Assembly (NCBI GenBank): GCA_003021005.1
Contig: PXRI01000036.1
Coordinates: 49,022-113,021 of the forward strand
DNA: 64,000 bases
Direction of reading: 5' to 3'
Source: Halobacteriales archaeon QS_1_69_70
Lineage (GTDB): Archaea; Halobacteriota; Halobacteria; Halobacteriales; Haloarculaceae
Positions 1-7,821 of this stretch are shown piece by piece; position 1 is the stretch's first letter; every line of letters begins with the position of its first letter. A program made the translations under genes and the position numbers. The notes below the pieces were generated by a model, which was not told the DNA's origin, searched no databases, and saw nothing but the letters and a program-made list of their open reading frames with translations.

Positions 1-420
1 GCCATGAACGGGGGTACCGGCACGAAGGCGGGCGGCCCGGCGGCCGCCGGTGCGTCGGGCAAGGGTGGCCCAGGACGGAGTGGGTAGAACGACACCGACG
101 GCGAACGAGACGCCGCCGCCTGCAAGTGTGGTCGGACCGCCACACGCCGGGCGTTGCCCGGGGACCCGGCGTGAGGCCGATCGTGGTGAGTCTCGCGCTG
201 GTGGCGGCAGTCCGCCTCACCAGGTACCCTGGGTGGTACCGGGAGCGGTCCCGGTCGTCCGGCCGGCGTCCGACGACGGGTTATTTCACTCCGCTTCCGC
301 GCGTTCCGGGCATGTGACACCGCCTGGCGCGGTTCGCGGCAAGTGTGGCCGTTTCAGGCATAAAGGCCCGGAGAAAACCACCGAAACACCCATCCGTCCG
401 TCATCGCATGTGGTCCGTAC
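1..420. other. Upstream region of the ABC importer operon
   Basis: No complete gene is supported here. An open frame running in from the window edge to a TAG at 85-87 encodes a Gly/Ala-rich tail and could be the 3' end of an upstream gene, but it is too short and low in complexity to call. AT-rich elements on the + strand at about 279-287 (ggttattt) and 356-365 (ggcataaagg) are candidate TATA boxes for the operon that starts at 421. Which one is used cannot be told from the sequence. Confidence 0.4.
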
Positions 421-1878
421 ATGGCAGACTCTGACAACCACGAGGACGAGGCCGACGGCGGCGGCCGCCTGGACCGCCGGTCGGTCCTGACGTACGGCGG
501 GAGCGGCGCGGTGGCAGTCGGCCTCGCCGGCTGTCAGTCGCCCCAGAACCCCTACCCGGGGAGCGGCCTCCGCGGGAACGGCGGGGGGATCGAGCCCCCG
601 GGAACGGGGGACGGCGACGGCGAGGGACTGCTCTCCGGCCGGACGGTCCGCATCGGCATCCTCGCGCCGATGAACCTCCCGCTCGGGCAGTCGATGTGGG
701 ACGGCGCCCGGCTGGCCGCCAGGCAACTGAACGACAATGGCGGAATGTTGGGGGCGAACGTGGAGGTCAAGAACGCCAACACGGAGGTCAAGCCGGCGAA
801 GGCCGCCGCCGAACACCGGCGGTTGATCCGGCAGGAGAACTGCGACCTGACGATGGGCATCTTCCTCGGGTCGGCGCTGATCCAGACGTTCACGTCCATC
901 TCCAAGCTGGGGAAGCTCCACATCACCACGGGGTCGGCCGACCCGCGCGCCGGCCAGCTCGTCTCCACGAATAACACGTTCACCGACGATTCCGGGCAGG
1001 AGGAGTACGAGAAGTTCAAGTACCACTTCCGGGCCGGCCCGATCAACCTGCTCGACCTCGCGGACGCGATGCTGGAGTTCATGGAGAACCAGAAGGGCGA
1101 CCGAGGCTGGGAGCGCGTCGCGGTCCTGACGGAGAACGTCGGTGAGTTCACCCCGTACCACGACCGGCTGGTCGACAGCCTCAGCGACATCCTGGAGGTC
1201 CCCATCGTCAGGCGGGTCGGCGGGATCAGCGACTGGTCGCCGATATACAACAACATCGAGGACGAGGACTGCGACCTCGCGCTGGTCGGGCTGGCACTCA
1301 TCGGGACCAGCGCCGTCAACCAGTGGGCCAACCAAAAACGGGACTTCGGGTTCGGCGGCATCCACGTCCCGAGCCAGAGCTTCGGCTACTGGGAGTCCAC
1401 CGCGGGCAACACCGAGTACGTGTTCACGATGAACGCGATGACGCCGCAGACGGAGAACACGGAGCTGACCCAGCCGTTCGTCGACGCGTACATGGAGGAG
1501 TTCGACCGGGTCCCGATCTACAGCGGCGCCCTCACCTACGACGCGGTGACGTTGGCCGAACAGAGCTTCCGCGTGACGATGGAGGAGGAGGGCATCGAGG
1601 GCGAGATCCCCGAGGCCGACACCATGATCCCCTACATGGAGGAAAACACCTACACGGGCAGCACCATAATGAACGACTTCCAGTTCACGCCGCCCGATGC
1701 GAACTACGCACACGAGCCCAGCTGGACGTCGATCGAGGAGACGGGCGTCCCGGTGTTCCAGCAGTGGCAGACAGACCCCGAGATCCGCGACGACTACGGG
1801 GTCATGCACTCCTTTTACCCGGAGGAGAACAAGACGGCCGAGTACGCCGTGCCGGACTGGATCGGAGGCGGCGGCTGA
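421..1878 (+). CDS. ABC transporter substrate-binding lipoprotein, branched-chain amino acid type
   Basis: Extracellular solute-binding protein of the hydrophobic amino acid (HAAT/Leu-Ile-Val) importer family, 485 aa. Residues 20-40 hold a twin-arginine-like RRSVLTYGG stretch ending in a lipobox (LAGC), so it is probably Tat-exported and anchored as a lipoprotein. A Gly/Pro-rich linker follows, then the type I periplasmic-binding fold beginning VRIGILAPMNLPLGQSM. It is the first gene of an operon with two permeases and two ATPases whose start and stop codons overlap, which fixes the transporter assignment. Substrate is not determined; family members bind branched-chain amino acids, amides or urea. 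Confidence 0.85.
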   Translation: MADSDNHEDEADGGGRLDRRSVLTYGGSGAVAVGLAGCQSPQNPYPGSGLRGNGGGIEPPGTGDGDGEGLLSGRTVRIGILAPMNLPLGQSMWDGARLAARQLNDNGGMLGANVEVKNANTEVKPAKAAAEHRRLIRQENCDLTMGIFLGSALIQTFTSISKLGKLHITTGSADPRAGQLVSTNNTFTDDSGQEEYEKFKYHFRAGPINLLDLADAMLEFMENQKGDRGWERVAVLTENVGEFTPYHDRLVDSLSDILEVPIVRRVGGISDWSPIYNNIEDEDCDLALVGLALIGTSAVNQWANQKRDFGFGGIHVPSQSFGYWESTAGNTEYVFTMNAMTPQTENTELTQPFVDAYMEEFDRVPIYSGALTYDAVTLAEQSFRVTMEEEGIEGEIPEADTMIPYMEENTYTGSTIMNDFQFTPPDANYAHEPSWTSIEETGVPVFQQWQTDPEIRDDYGVMHSFYPEENKTAEYAVPDWIGGGG

Positions 1879-2759
1879 TGGTCGAAATCATCCAGCCCAT
1901 CATCACGGCCACCTTCCTCAGCGCGCTGTACGCCATCATCGCCATCGGGTTCACCCTGATCTTCGGCGTCGGCGGCATCCTGAACTTCGCCCACGGCGCC
2001 TTCATAACCGTCGGCGCCTTCGGGGCGTTCCTGGTGACGAACAGCTCCGGTCTCCTCGAGCTCCCGATCTGGGCAGGGTTGCTCATCGGGACGCTCGCCG
2101 GCGCCGGCATCGCCGCGCTCACCTACGTCGGAGTGATCAGGTGGGTGCGGACGCGGCCCGTGACGGTGCTGATACTGACGTTCGTCATCGGCTTTTTCCT
2201 CATCTACGCGATCCGGATCCTCTCGGTCCAACTCCTCGGGGTGAACGACCCGCTCAACATCCCCGTCGAGCCGGTGATCGGGTCCAGCGACACGATGAAC
2301 AACGTCTTCATCTTCGCCACGTCGTGGCTGTTCATCGGTCTGCTGATCTTCTTCGTCAACTACACCCGGACCGGGCAGGCGATCATCGCCGTGAGCCAGA
2401 GCGATAAGGGCGCCGCGCTGGTCGGCATCAACGCCGAGCGGATCAACCTCATCACCTGGACCGTCGCCGGCGCCTTCGCCGGCTACGCCGGGGTGCTTCT
2501 GGCCGGGGCGTTCGGGAACGGGAGCTGGCTGATGTCGATCCAGCCGCCGGCGCCGCTCATCCTGTCGTTCGCCATCGTGATCCTCGGCGGCCTCGGCTCC
2601 ATCAAGGGGAGCGTCGTCGGCGCCTACATCATCGGGTTCGTCGAGACCTTCACCGTCAACATCGAACCGCAGCTCGCCGGCATCTCCTCTCTGGGACTGC
2701 TTTTGCTGTTCCTCCTCGTGAAACCCGAAGGCCTGTTCGGGCGGGAGGCTGCGGGCTAA
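1878..2759 (+). CDS. livH: Branched-chain amino acid-type ABC permease, LivH family
   Basis: Inner-membrane permease, 293 aa, hydrophobic throughout with about eight membrane segments. The N-terminal segment has the family pattern LYAIIAIGFTLIFGVGGILN followed by FAHGAF, and the C-terminal half carries GGLGSIKGSVVGAYIIG, the loop that contacts the ATPases. The ATG overlaps the TGA of the binding-protein gene (TGATG), indicating translational coupling. It should pair with the next gene to form the transmembrane pore. Confidence 0.88.
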   Translation: MVEIIQPIITATFLSALYAIIAIGFTLIFGVGGILNFAHGAFITVGAFGAFLVTNSSGLLELPIWAGLLIGTLAGAGIAALTYVGVIRWVRTRPVTVLILTFVIGFFLIYAIRILSVQLLGVNDPLNIPVEPVIGSSDTMNNVFIFATSWLFIGLLIFFVNYTRTGQAIIAVSQSDKGAALVGINAERINLITWTVAGAFAGYAGVLLAGAFGNGSWLMSIQPPAPLILSFAIVILGGLGSIKGSVVGAYIIGFVETFTVNIEPQLAGISSLGLLLLFLLVKPEGLFGREAAG

Positions 2760-3988
2760 TGGCGACCCAGACCCCACACGAGGGCGAACTCGACCAGCGC
2801 CGGACGCAGGCGGTCACGACCCGGCTCGTCTCGCTGCGGCACCAGCTCGGCATCCTCGGCATCGTCCTCCTCGGGCTGGTCCCGACCGTCATGAAGCCGA
2901 GCGAGCTGACCTCCTTCACCTTCGTCCTCTACCTGATGATGTTCGCGATCAGCTGGGACGTCGTCTCGGGCTACACCGGGCAGTTGAGCTTCGGGCACGC
3001 CTTCTTCTTCGCGCTGGGCGGCTACGGCACCTCGATCATCACGACCCAGCACGGACTGCCCATCTTCGTCGGCATCGTCGGCGGCACGCTCGTCGCGACG
3101 ATCGGCGGCGTGCTCCTGGGCGTGCCGGCGCTACGGCTCGAGGGCCCGTACCTCTCGCTCGTGACGCTCATCGCGCCGCTTCTGCTGTACCAGTCGTTCG
3201 TCCTCTTCAGCGACGGCATCCCCTACCTCGCGCCCAAGGGCCTCGGGGGGACGAGCGGCCTCGTCGCCCCGCCACCGGCGATCATCGACATCGGGTCGAG
3301 CGCACTGATACAGGTCGACCAGTTCTGGGTGTCGGCCCTCGGGAAGTACTACATCTCGTTCCTCGCGCTACTCGTCGTGCTCGGCTCGACGTACGCCTTT
3401 ACCCGGTCGTCGGCAGGGAACGTCCTCACCGCCATCCGGGAGGACGAGGCCGCCGTCCGGTCGGTCGGGCTGAACCCCGCGAAGTTCAAGATCTTCGCGT
3501 TCGTCTTCTCCGCCGCTGTCGGCGGGTTCGCCGCCGCGGTCTGGATGCACGCCGGGCCCACTGCGTTCCCGAACACCGAGGCCGTCTTCGGGCCCGGCCG
3601 GATCGACAAGAGCATCAACGTCATCATCATCGCCATCATCGGCGGGATGGGCACCATCGTCGGGAGCGTCGTCGGGGCGCTGTTCTTCGGGTTCGCCGAC
3701 ACGGTCATCGGCGGCCTGGACGTCGCCATCCCCGGCGTCGAGTTGCTGTTCGGCTCCGAGCTCACGATCGCGGACACCAGCCCGCTGCCGACGTTCCTGC
3801 TCGGCATGATCGTGCTCGTGTTCCTGCCGCGCGGCGTGGTTCCCGAGGCGACCGAGTTCGGACGGCGGTTGCTCGCCCGGCGACGCGGGGAGGAACCCCC
3901 GCCCGGCGGCGGGCGATCGCCAGTGGAGAGCACCCTGGCGAAGTACCGCCGGGAGATCGAGGACATCCTGGGGCGTGATGGCGAATGA
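2759..3988 (+). CDS. livM: Branched-chain amino acid-type ABC permease, LivM family
   Basis: Second permease of the importer, 409 aa. The core has the LivM motif SGYTGQLSFGHAFFFALGGY at about residues 69-88 and the ATPase-contact loop GGMGTIVGSVVGALFFGFAD. The C-terminal ~50 residues are polar and cytoplasmic, longer than in typical bacterial LivM. The ATG overlaps the stop of the preceding gene (TAATG), and its own stop overlaps the start of the ATPase gene. Strong call from family motifs and operon context. Confidence 0.88.
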   Translation: MATQTPHEGELDQRRTQAVTTRLVSLRHQLGILGIVLLGLVPTVMKPSELTSFTFVLYLMMFAISWDVVSGYTGQLSFGHAFFFALGGYGTSIITTQHGLPIFVGIVGGTLVATIGGVLLGVPALRLEGPYLSLVTLIAPLLLYQSFVLFSDGIPYLAPKGLGGTSGLVAPPPAIIDIGSSALIQVDQFWVSALGKYYISFLALLVVLGSTYAFTRSSAGNVLTAIREDEAAVRSVGLNPAKFKIFAFVFSAAVGGFAAAVWMHAGPTAFPNTEAVFGPGRIDKSINVIIIAIIGGMGTIVGSVVGALFFGFADTVIGGLDVAIPGVELLFGSELTIADTSPLPTFLLGMIVLVFLPRGVVPEATEFGRRLLARRRGEEPPPGGGRSPVESTLAKYRREIEDILGRDGE

Positions 3989-4776
3989 GCGTCGGGACCG
4001 AGCGCGTCGCCGACGTGGAGACGGAGGCGTACGGGCCCGAGGACGGCGTCCTCGTGGCCCAGGACCTCCGGAAGGAGTTCGGGGGTCTCGTCGCCGTCGA
4101 CGACCTCTCGTTTGCCGTCCAGTCCCAGGAGATCCTCGGGTTCATCGGGCCGAACGGTGCCGGGAAGTCCACGACGTTCAACTGCGTCACCGGGACGTAT
4201 CCGCCGACCGGCGGCACCGTCTACTTCAAGGGCGAGGACGTCACGGGCCTCCCGGCCTACGAGATGGTCCACAAGGGGATGTCCCGGACGTTCCAGGAGT
4301 TCGCGCCGCTGGAGGACCGGCCGGTGGTCGAGAACATCGAGCTGGCGCTGGCCCCGAACCTGCTGTTCACGGCGTCGGGGATCGGCGGCGAGACCGAGCG
4401 GCTGGCCCGCGAGATCTGCCGTCGCGTCGGCCTCGGCGACGTGATGGACCAGTCGCCGTCGGAGCTGCCCCACGCCGGCATGTTGAAACAGGAACTCGGC
4501 CGCGCCATCGCGACCCAGCCCGACGTGATGCTCGTCGACGAGCCGTTCGCCGGCCTGGCCGGCCAGGAGGTCCAGGAGCTGACCGACGTGATGCTGTCGC
4601 TGCGGGACCACGGCATGACGCTCATCGTCGTCGACCACAACATGCGCGGGCTGTTGAACCTCATCGACCGGGCGTTCGTCATCCAGTTCGGCTCGAAGAT
4701 CGCCGAGGGGACCCCCGAGGAGATCAAGAACGACCCCAAGGTTCAAGAGGCGTACCTCGGAGGTGAGGAGATATGA
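3985..4776 (+). CDS. livG: ABC transporter ATP-binding protein, LivG family
   Basis: ATPase subunit, 263 aa. It has Walker A GPNGAGKST (about residues 54-62) and Walker B VMLVDEPFAGLAG. The H-loop region is LIVVDHNM, and the LivG C-terminal tail ends VQEAYLGGEEI. The signature motif is degenerate: LPHAGMLKQELGRA stands where related proteins have an LSGGQ-like or LPxGxQRRLEIARA sequence. That is within the looseness seen in LivG proteins, so function is still likely. Start overlaps the livM stop by 4 nt (ATGA). Confidence 0.85.
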   Translation: MSVGTERVADVETEAYGPEDGVLVAQDLRKEFGGLVAVDDLSFAVQSQEILGFIGPNGAGKSTTFNCVTGTYPPTGGTVYFKGEDVTGLPAYEMVHKGMSRTFQEFAPLEDRPVVENIELALAPNLLFTASGIGGETERLAREICRRVGLGDVMDQSPSELPHAGMLKQELGRAIATQPDVMLVDEPFAGLAGQEVQELTDVMLSLRDHGMTLIVVDHNMRGLLNLIDRAFVIQFGSKIAEGTPEEIKNDPKVQEAYLGGEEI

Positions 4777-5657
4777 GCAGCGATGCCGGCGAGGGCTTCG
4801 AGTTCGAGTCGACGACCGTCGAGGAGCCGGCCGGCGGCGGGACCGTGCTCGAGTCGGAGGACCTGCGGGTCTCCTACGGGAAGGTGACCGCGCTCCGCGG
4901 CCTCGACGTCACGGTCGAGGAGGGCGAGATCGTCGCGCTCATCGGGCCGAACGGCGCGGGGAAGACGACGTTCTGCAACACCCTCTCGGGCTTTCTGCCG
5001 TACGATGGCAGCGTCCGGTACCGCGACCGGGAGGTCGACGACGTCGGCCAGACCGACCTCGTCGAGCAGGGGATGATCCACTGCACCGAGGAGCGGGACC
5101 TGTTCGGGTACATGGACGTCGAGGACAACCTGGAACTCGGCGGCTACCACCTGGACGACGCGGTCATCCAGGACCGCAAAGAGTTCGTCTACGACCTGTT
5201 CCCGCGGCTCGACGAGCGGCGCGAGCAGAACGCGCGCTCGATGTCGGGCGGCGAACAGCAGATGCTCGCCATCGGCCGGGCGCTGATGGGCGACCCGGAT
5301 CTTCTCGTCCTCGACGAGCCGACGCTCGGGCTGGCGCCGGTGATCCTGCAGGACATCGCCGAGGCGTTGGAGCCCATCCTCGACCGCGGGGTCACCATCC
5401 TGCTCACCGAGCAGAACGTGACGTTCGCACTGGAGCACGCCTCGGGGGCTGACGGTCTCGGTCCCGCAGCGCCGGCGCCGCGATCGGTTCGATCGGGCCG
5501 CCGCGGTACCGCCCGTAGGCCGCGGTCACAGCGCAGCCGACGGCCGTCATGCCGAGGCCGAGCAGGCCGCCCTCCGGGCCGAACGCGCCCCCGTGGACGA
5601 CCGTGTCACCGGCGACCGACGTGCGGACCAGCCGGACGGGGACGTCGAGGCCGCTGA
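4773..5657 (+). CDS. livF: ABC transporter ATP-binding protein, LivF family, C terminus lost
   Basis: Second ATPase of the importer. Walker A (GPNGAGKTT), signature (MSGGEQQMLAIGRAL), Walker B (LLVLDEPTLGLAP) and H-loop (ILLTEQN) are all present. Recognisable LivF sequence stops after FALEHA near 5443, about residue 224. The usual end (strand, then 'GxIxxEGxxxEL...AYLG') is missing in all three frames. The frame instead runs on for about 70 Arg/Pro-rich residues that are antisense to the CPBP gene. This looks like a deletion junction joining the 3' parts of two convergent genes, not a simple frameshift. The catalytic core is intact, so partial function cannot be excluded. Confidence 0.7.
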   Translation: MSSDAGEGFEFESTTVEEPAGGGTVLESEDLRVSYGKVTALRGLDVTVEEGEIVALIGPNGAGKTTFCNTLSGFLPYDGSVRYRDREVDDVGQTDLVEQGMIHCTEERDLFGYMDVEDNLELGGYHLDDAVIQDRKEFVYDLFPRLDERREQNARSMSGGEQQMLAIGRALMGDPDLLVLDEPTLGLAPVILQDIAEALEPILDRGVTILLTEQNVTFALEHASGADGLGPAAPAPRSVRSGRRGTARRPRSQRSRRPSCRGRAGRPPGRTRPRGRPCHRRPTCGPAGRGRRGR

Positions 5658-6408
5658 CCGGGAGCCCGACGAGCACCTGCGCGAGGTTCCAGGCGACGTG
5701 GATGCCGACCGGGAACGACAGCGAGCCGGTGCCGACGTAGCCGAGCCCCAGCATGACGCCGGCCAGCGCGATGGTGGCGAACGAAAGGCGGCTCGCGGCC
5801 GGGTTCAACCCGTGGAGGAGGGCGAAGGCGACGCTGGAGCCGGCGACCGCCACGGCGACCGCGCCGCGGGCGCCGACGAACGCGGTGGCGCCCTCGGCCA
5901 GGTTCGTCAGGACGTAGCCGCGGAGCAACAGCTCCTCGTAGACGCCGACGACGACCATGGCCGCCGCGAGGACGCCGACCCAGGCGGCGAAGGAGTAGCC
6001 GGGTGGGGCGGCCGGGTCGACCGACGGGTCGTAGACGCCGGCGGCGACGCCGACGGCGTAGGCGCCGCCGACGAGGCCGGCACCGACCGCGAGGCCGGCC
6101 GCGGCGTCAACGGCGGCGCGGGCGTCCAGCCGCCAGCCGACGTCGGCGAGGACGCGGCGATCGACGTACCGGGCGGCCGCCAGGACGAGGAGTGTGGCCG
6201 CGACGCCGTTGGCGACGAGGACGCCGAGGGCGGCGGCGATCCCGGGACCGCTCGCCCGGGTCGGATCGACCGCGATGCCGGCGGCGAGGGCGGCGACGGT
6301 GACGCCGCCGGTCACGAGGAGGAAGGCGACGCCGACGACGAGCAGCCGCCACGGGGCCCGGAGGCGGCCGGGCGGCGTCCGTAGCCACCGGTCGATGCGG
6401 GTGCGCAT
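5404..6408 (-). CDS. CPBP-family intramembrane metalloprotease, 3' end abnormal
   Basis: Membrane protease of the CPBP (CAAX protease / bacteriocin-processing, Abi) family, about 334 aa with roughly eight membrane segments. The three active-site motifs are visible: EELLLRGY (EExxxR), FALLHG (FxxxH) and HVAWNLAQ (HxxxN). The start at 6408 (MRTRIDRW) is preferred over an ATG 24 nt upstream because it sits directly before the first hydrophobic stretch. The last ~20 codons are antisense to the conserved part of livF, so the natural C terminus seems lost at the same junction near 5445-5460. Substrate unknown; haloarchaea carry many CPBP paralogues. Confidence 0.75.
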   Translation of the reverse strand: MRTRIDRWLRTPPGRLRAPWRLLVVGVAFLLVTGGVTVAALAAGIAVDPTRASGPGIAAALGVLVANGVAATLLVLAAARYVDRRVLADVGWRLDARAAVDAAAGLAVGAGLVGGAYAVGVAAGVYDPSVDPAAPPGYSFAAWVGVLAAAMVVVGVYEELLLRGYVLTNLAEGATAFVGARGAVAVAVAGSSVAFALLHGLNPAASRLSFATIALAGVMLGLGYVGTGSLSFPVGIHVAWNLAQVLVGLPVSGLDVPVRLVRTSVAGDTVVHGGAFGPEGGLLGLGMTAVGCAVTAAYGRYRGGPIEPIAAPALRDRDRQPPRRAPVRTSRSAR

Positions 6409-6499
6409 GGGTGGCGTTCCGCTTGCTCCCAAATCAACGTGTCCGTCCGCACCGGCGAACTCTACCGCGTCCGTTCCCGTCGTTTCCCGGAGCGAGCCC

Positions 6500-6790
6500 C
6501 CAGTGCGCCGTACCGCCGCGTGGCTCGCGGGTCGCTACGCTCCAGGCTCGCGTGTCGTCGTTCGCTCCGCTCACTCCTCCCGCTCGCCCATCCGGCGGCG
6601 TTCCCTGTCGGTCACGCCGCCCGCCGCTCGCGCAGTCCGCAGCCTCCCTCCCGACCGCCGCGCGGCTCGCGGGTCGATACGCTCGCGGGTCGCTTCGCTC
6701 CCCGCTCACCAGATCGAGGCGCTCCCTTCGGTCGCGCCTCGCGCTCCCCGCTCGCGGAGTCCGAGGCCTCACTTCGTTCGGCCTCGCGGT
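6500..6790. repeat. GC-rich spacer with haloarchaeal-type hairpins
   Basis: The spacer between CPBP and the surface-protein gene contains reiterated short motifs of the 'gctcgcgggtcgcttcgctcc' kind and perfect hairpins. GAGGCGC (6716-6722) pairs with GCGCCTC (6734-6740) around a cttcggt-type loop. GAGGCC (6763-6768) pairs with GGCCTC (6780-6785) around a cacttcgttc loop. Open frames crossing this stretch are low-complexity Arg/Ser/Pro strings and are not genes. Similar loop-rich spacers are common in haloarchaeal genomes; their role is unknown. Confidence 0.6.
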
Positions 6791-6804
6791 CGAAAGCTTT
6801 TATC
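6791..6804 (+). promoter_or_regulatory. Archaeal core promoter (BRE/TATA)
   Basis: CGAAAGCTTTTATC: a purine-rich BRE-like CGAAA followed by a TATA-like CTTTTAT, centred about 30 nt before the ATG at 6829. This predicts a leaderless or nearly leaderless transcript of the surface-protein gene. Confidence 0.6.
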
Positions 6805-6828
6805 ACCTTCATCTGTAGACGTTGCGTA

Positions 6829-7764
6829 ATGAAGCGAACGACGACCCTCGCCGTGCTCGCCGTCGTCGTCCTGACCGCCGGCGCCCTCCCGACCGCGGTC
6901 CTGGCGAGCCACGAGCCGGAGAGCACCGACTACACCGTCGAGACCAATAATCCTTCGCCGGGTGCGAGCGCCTCCTACTCACACTACGTGAATCTGACCG
7001 ACAACTTCGGCGACGCCCGGTCGGGCTTTGAGACCGTCGACAGCGTGACTTTCACGATGGACGCCGGCAGCGTGGACAACTGCAGCAGTCCCACGGCCGG
7101 GGACGTCGCCAATAACTCACACCTATCTGTCACCGACGACCGCGAGGATTCGGCCGGCGGGGGTACCGGCCAGGAAGAGTTCGACTCCTACGAGCGTTCC
7201 TTCAGCGGCCGGACGGCGGACTTTTCGATTTCCGACGACGAACCGGACTACAGAGTCGGCGAGACGCTCCGCCTCGACCTCAATAACGATTGCGTCAAAA
7301 ACCCCTCCTCGAAGGGCTGGTACCAGGTCGACGTGACGGTGGAGGGCACCAGCTTCGGCGACGGCGACGGCGACTCGATCCAGCTGTCCTCTACGTCCCA
7401 TTACTATCCCATCTGTGATGGCTGCGACAACGACTCCGCCGCGCGGGAGGAACTCGGTCCGCCGCCGTCCGAGGAGAGCCCGACGCCGACGGCCACGGCG
7501 ACGGATACGCCGACGCCGACGGCGACCGCGACGCCGACCGCGACGCCGCCGCCGGACCCGGCCGACCCGACGGCGACGCCATCGCCCGAGCCGGGCGATC
7601 CGACGGCGACGCCGTCGCCCGAACCGGCCGACCCGACGGCGACGGCGACCGCGACGGCCGAACCGGCCGACCAGGAGGTCTTCGGCGTCAACCCGATGGT
7701 CGTCGTGGCGGTGGTCGCCGCCGTCTCCATCGGGCTCGCGGCGTTCGGCGCCTCGCGGCTCTGA
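6829..7764 (+). CDS. Secreted surface protein with Thr/Pro repeat stalk and C-terminal anchor
   Basis: A 311-aa exported protein of unknown function. It starts with a Sec-type signal (MKRTTTLAVLAVVVLTAGAL ... AVLA) and has an acidic ectodomain to about residue 205 with N-glycosylation sequons (NLT, NCS, NNS). An ~80-residue stalk of TATPTATP / PEPADPTATP repeats follows. It ends in a single hydrophobic helix, VVVAVVAAVSIGLAAFGA, closed by SRL. The layout is that of a haloarchaeal cell-surface protein with an O-glycosylated stalk and membrane anchor. I do not recognise the ectodomain. The start is chosen from the signal peptide and the TATA spacing; the open frame extends further upstream through repeats. 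Confidence 0.75.
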   Translation: MKRTTTLAVLAVVVLTAGALPTAVLASHEPESTDYTVETNNPSPGASASYSHYVNLTDNFGDARSGFETVDSVTFTMDAGSVDNCSSPTAGDVANNSHLSVTDDREDSAGGGTGQEEFDSYERSFSGRTADFSISDDEPDYRVGETLRLDLNNDCVKNPSSKGWYQVDVTVEGTSFGDGDGDSIQLSSTSHYYPICDGCDNDSAAREELGPPPSEESPTPTATATDTPTPTATATPTATPPPDPADPTATPSPEPGDPTATPSPEPADPTATATATAEPADQEVFGVNPMVVVAVVAAVSIGLAAFGASRL

Positions 7765-7789
7765 GAGCCGACGGACGCGTTCCGGCAGT

Positions 7790-7811
7790 CTTTTTAGGCC
7801 TCCCTAAAATA
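7790..7811 (+). promoter_or_regulatory. Promoter with palindrome resembling a DtxR-family iron box
   Basis: TTTTAGG (7792-7798), spacer cctc, CCTAAAA (7803-7809): a perfect 7+7 palindrome. Its left half is also the TATA-like CTTTTTAGG about 28 nt before the ATG at 7822, so a bound repressor would block transcription. The TTAGGnnnnCCTAA pattern resembles operators of DtxR/IdeR/Idr metal-dependent repressors. The downstream genes include an Fe(III)-type ABC binding protein and permease. The match is read by eye, and the regulator is not in the window. It could also be the terminator of the preceding gene. Confidence 0.5.
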
Positions 7812-7821
7812 CGTTGGGGAG

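Noticed and set aside
286..1809. 507-codon minus-strand open frame opposite the first binding protein
   Set aside because: Shadow of a lipoprotein gene with clear signal and operon context.
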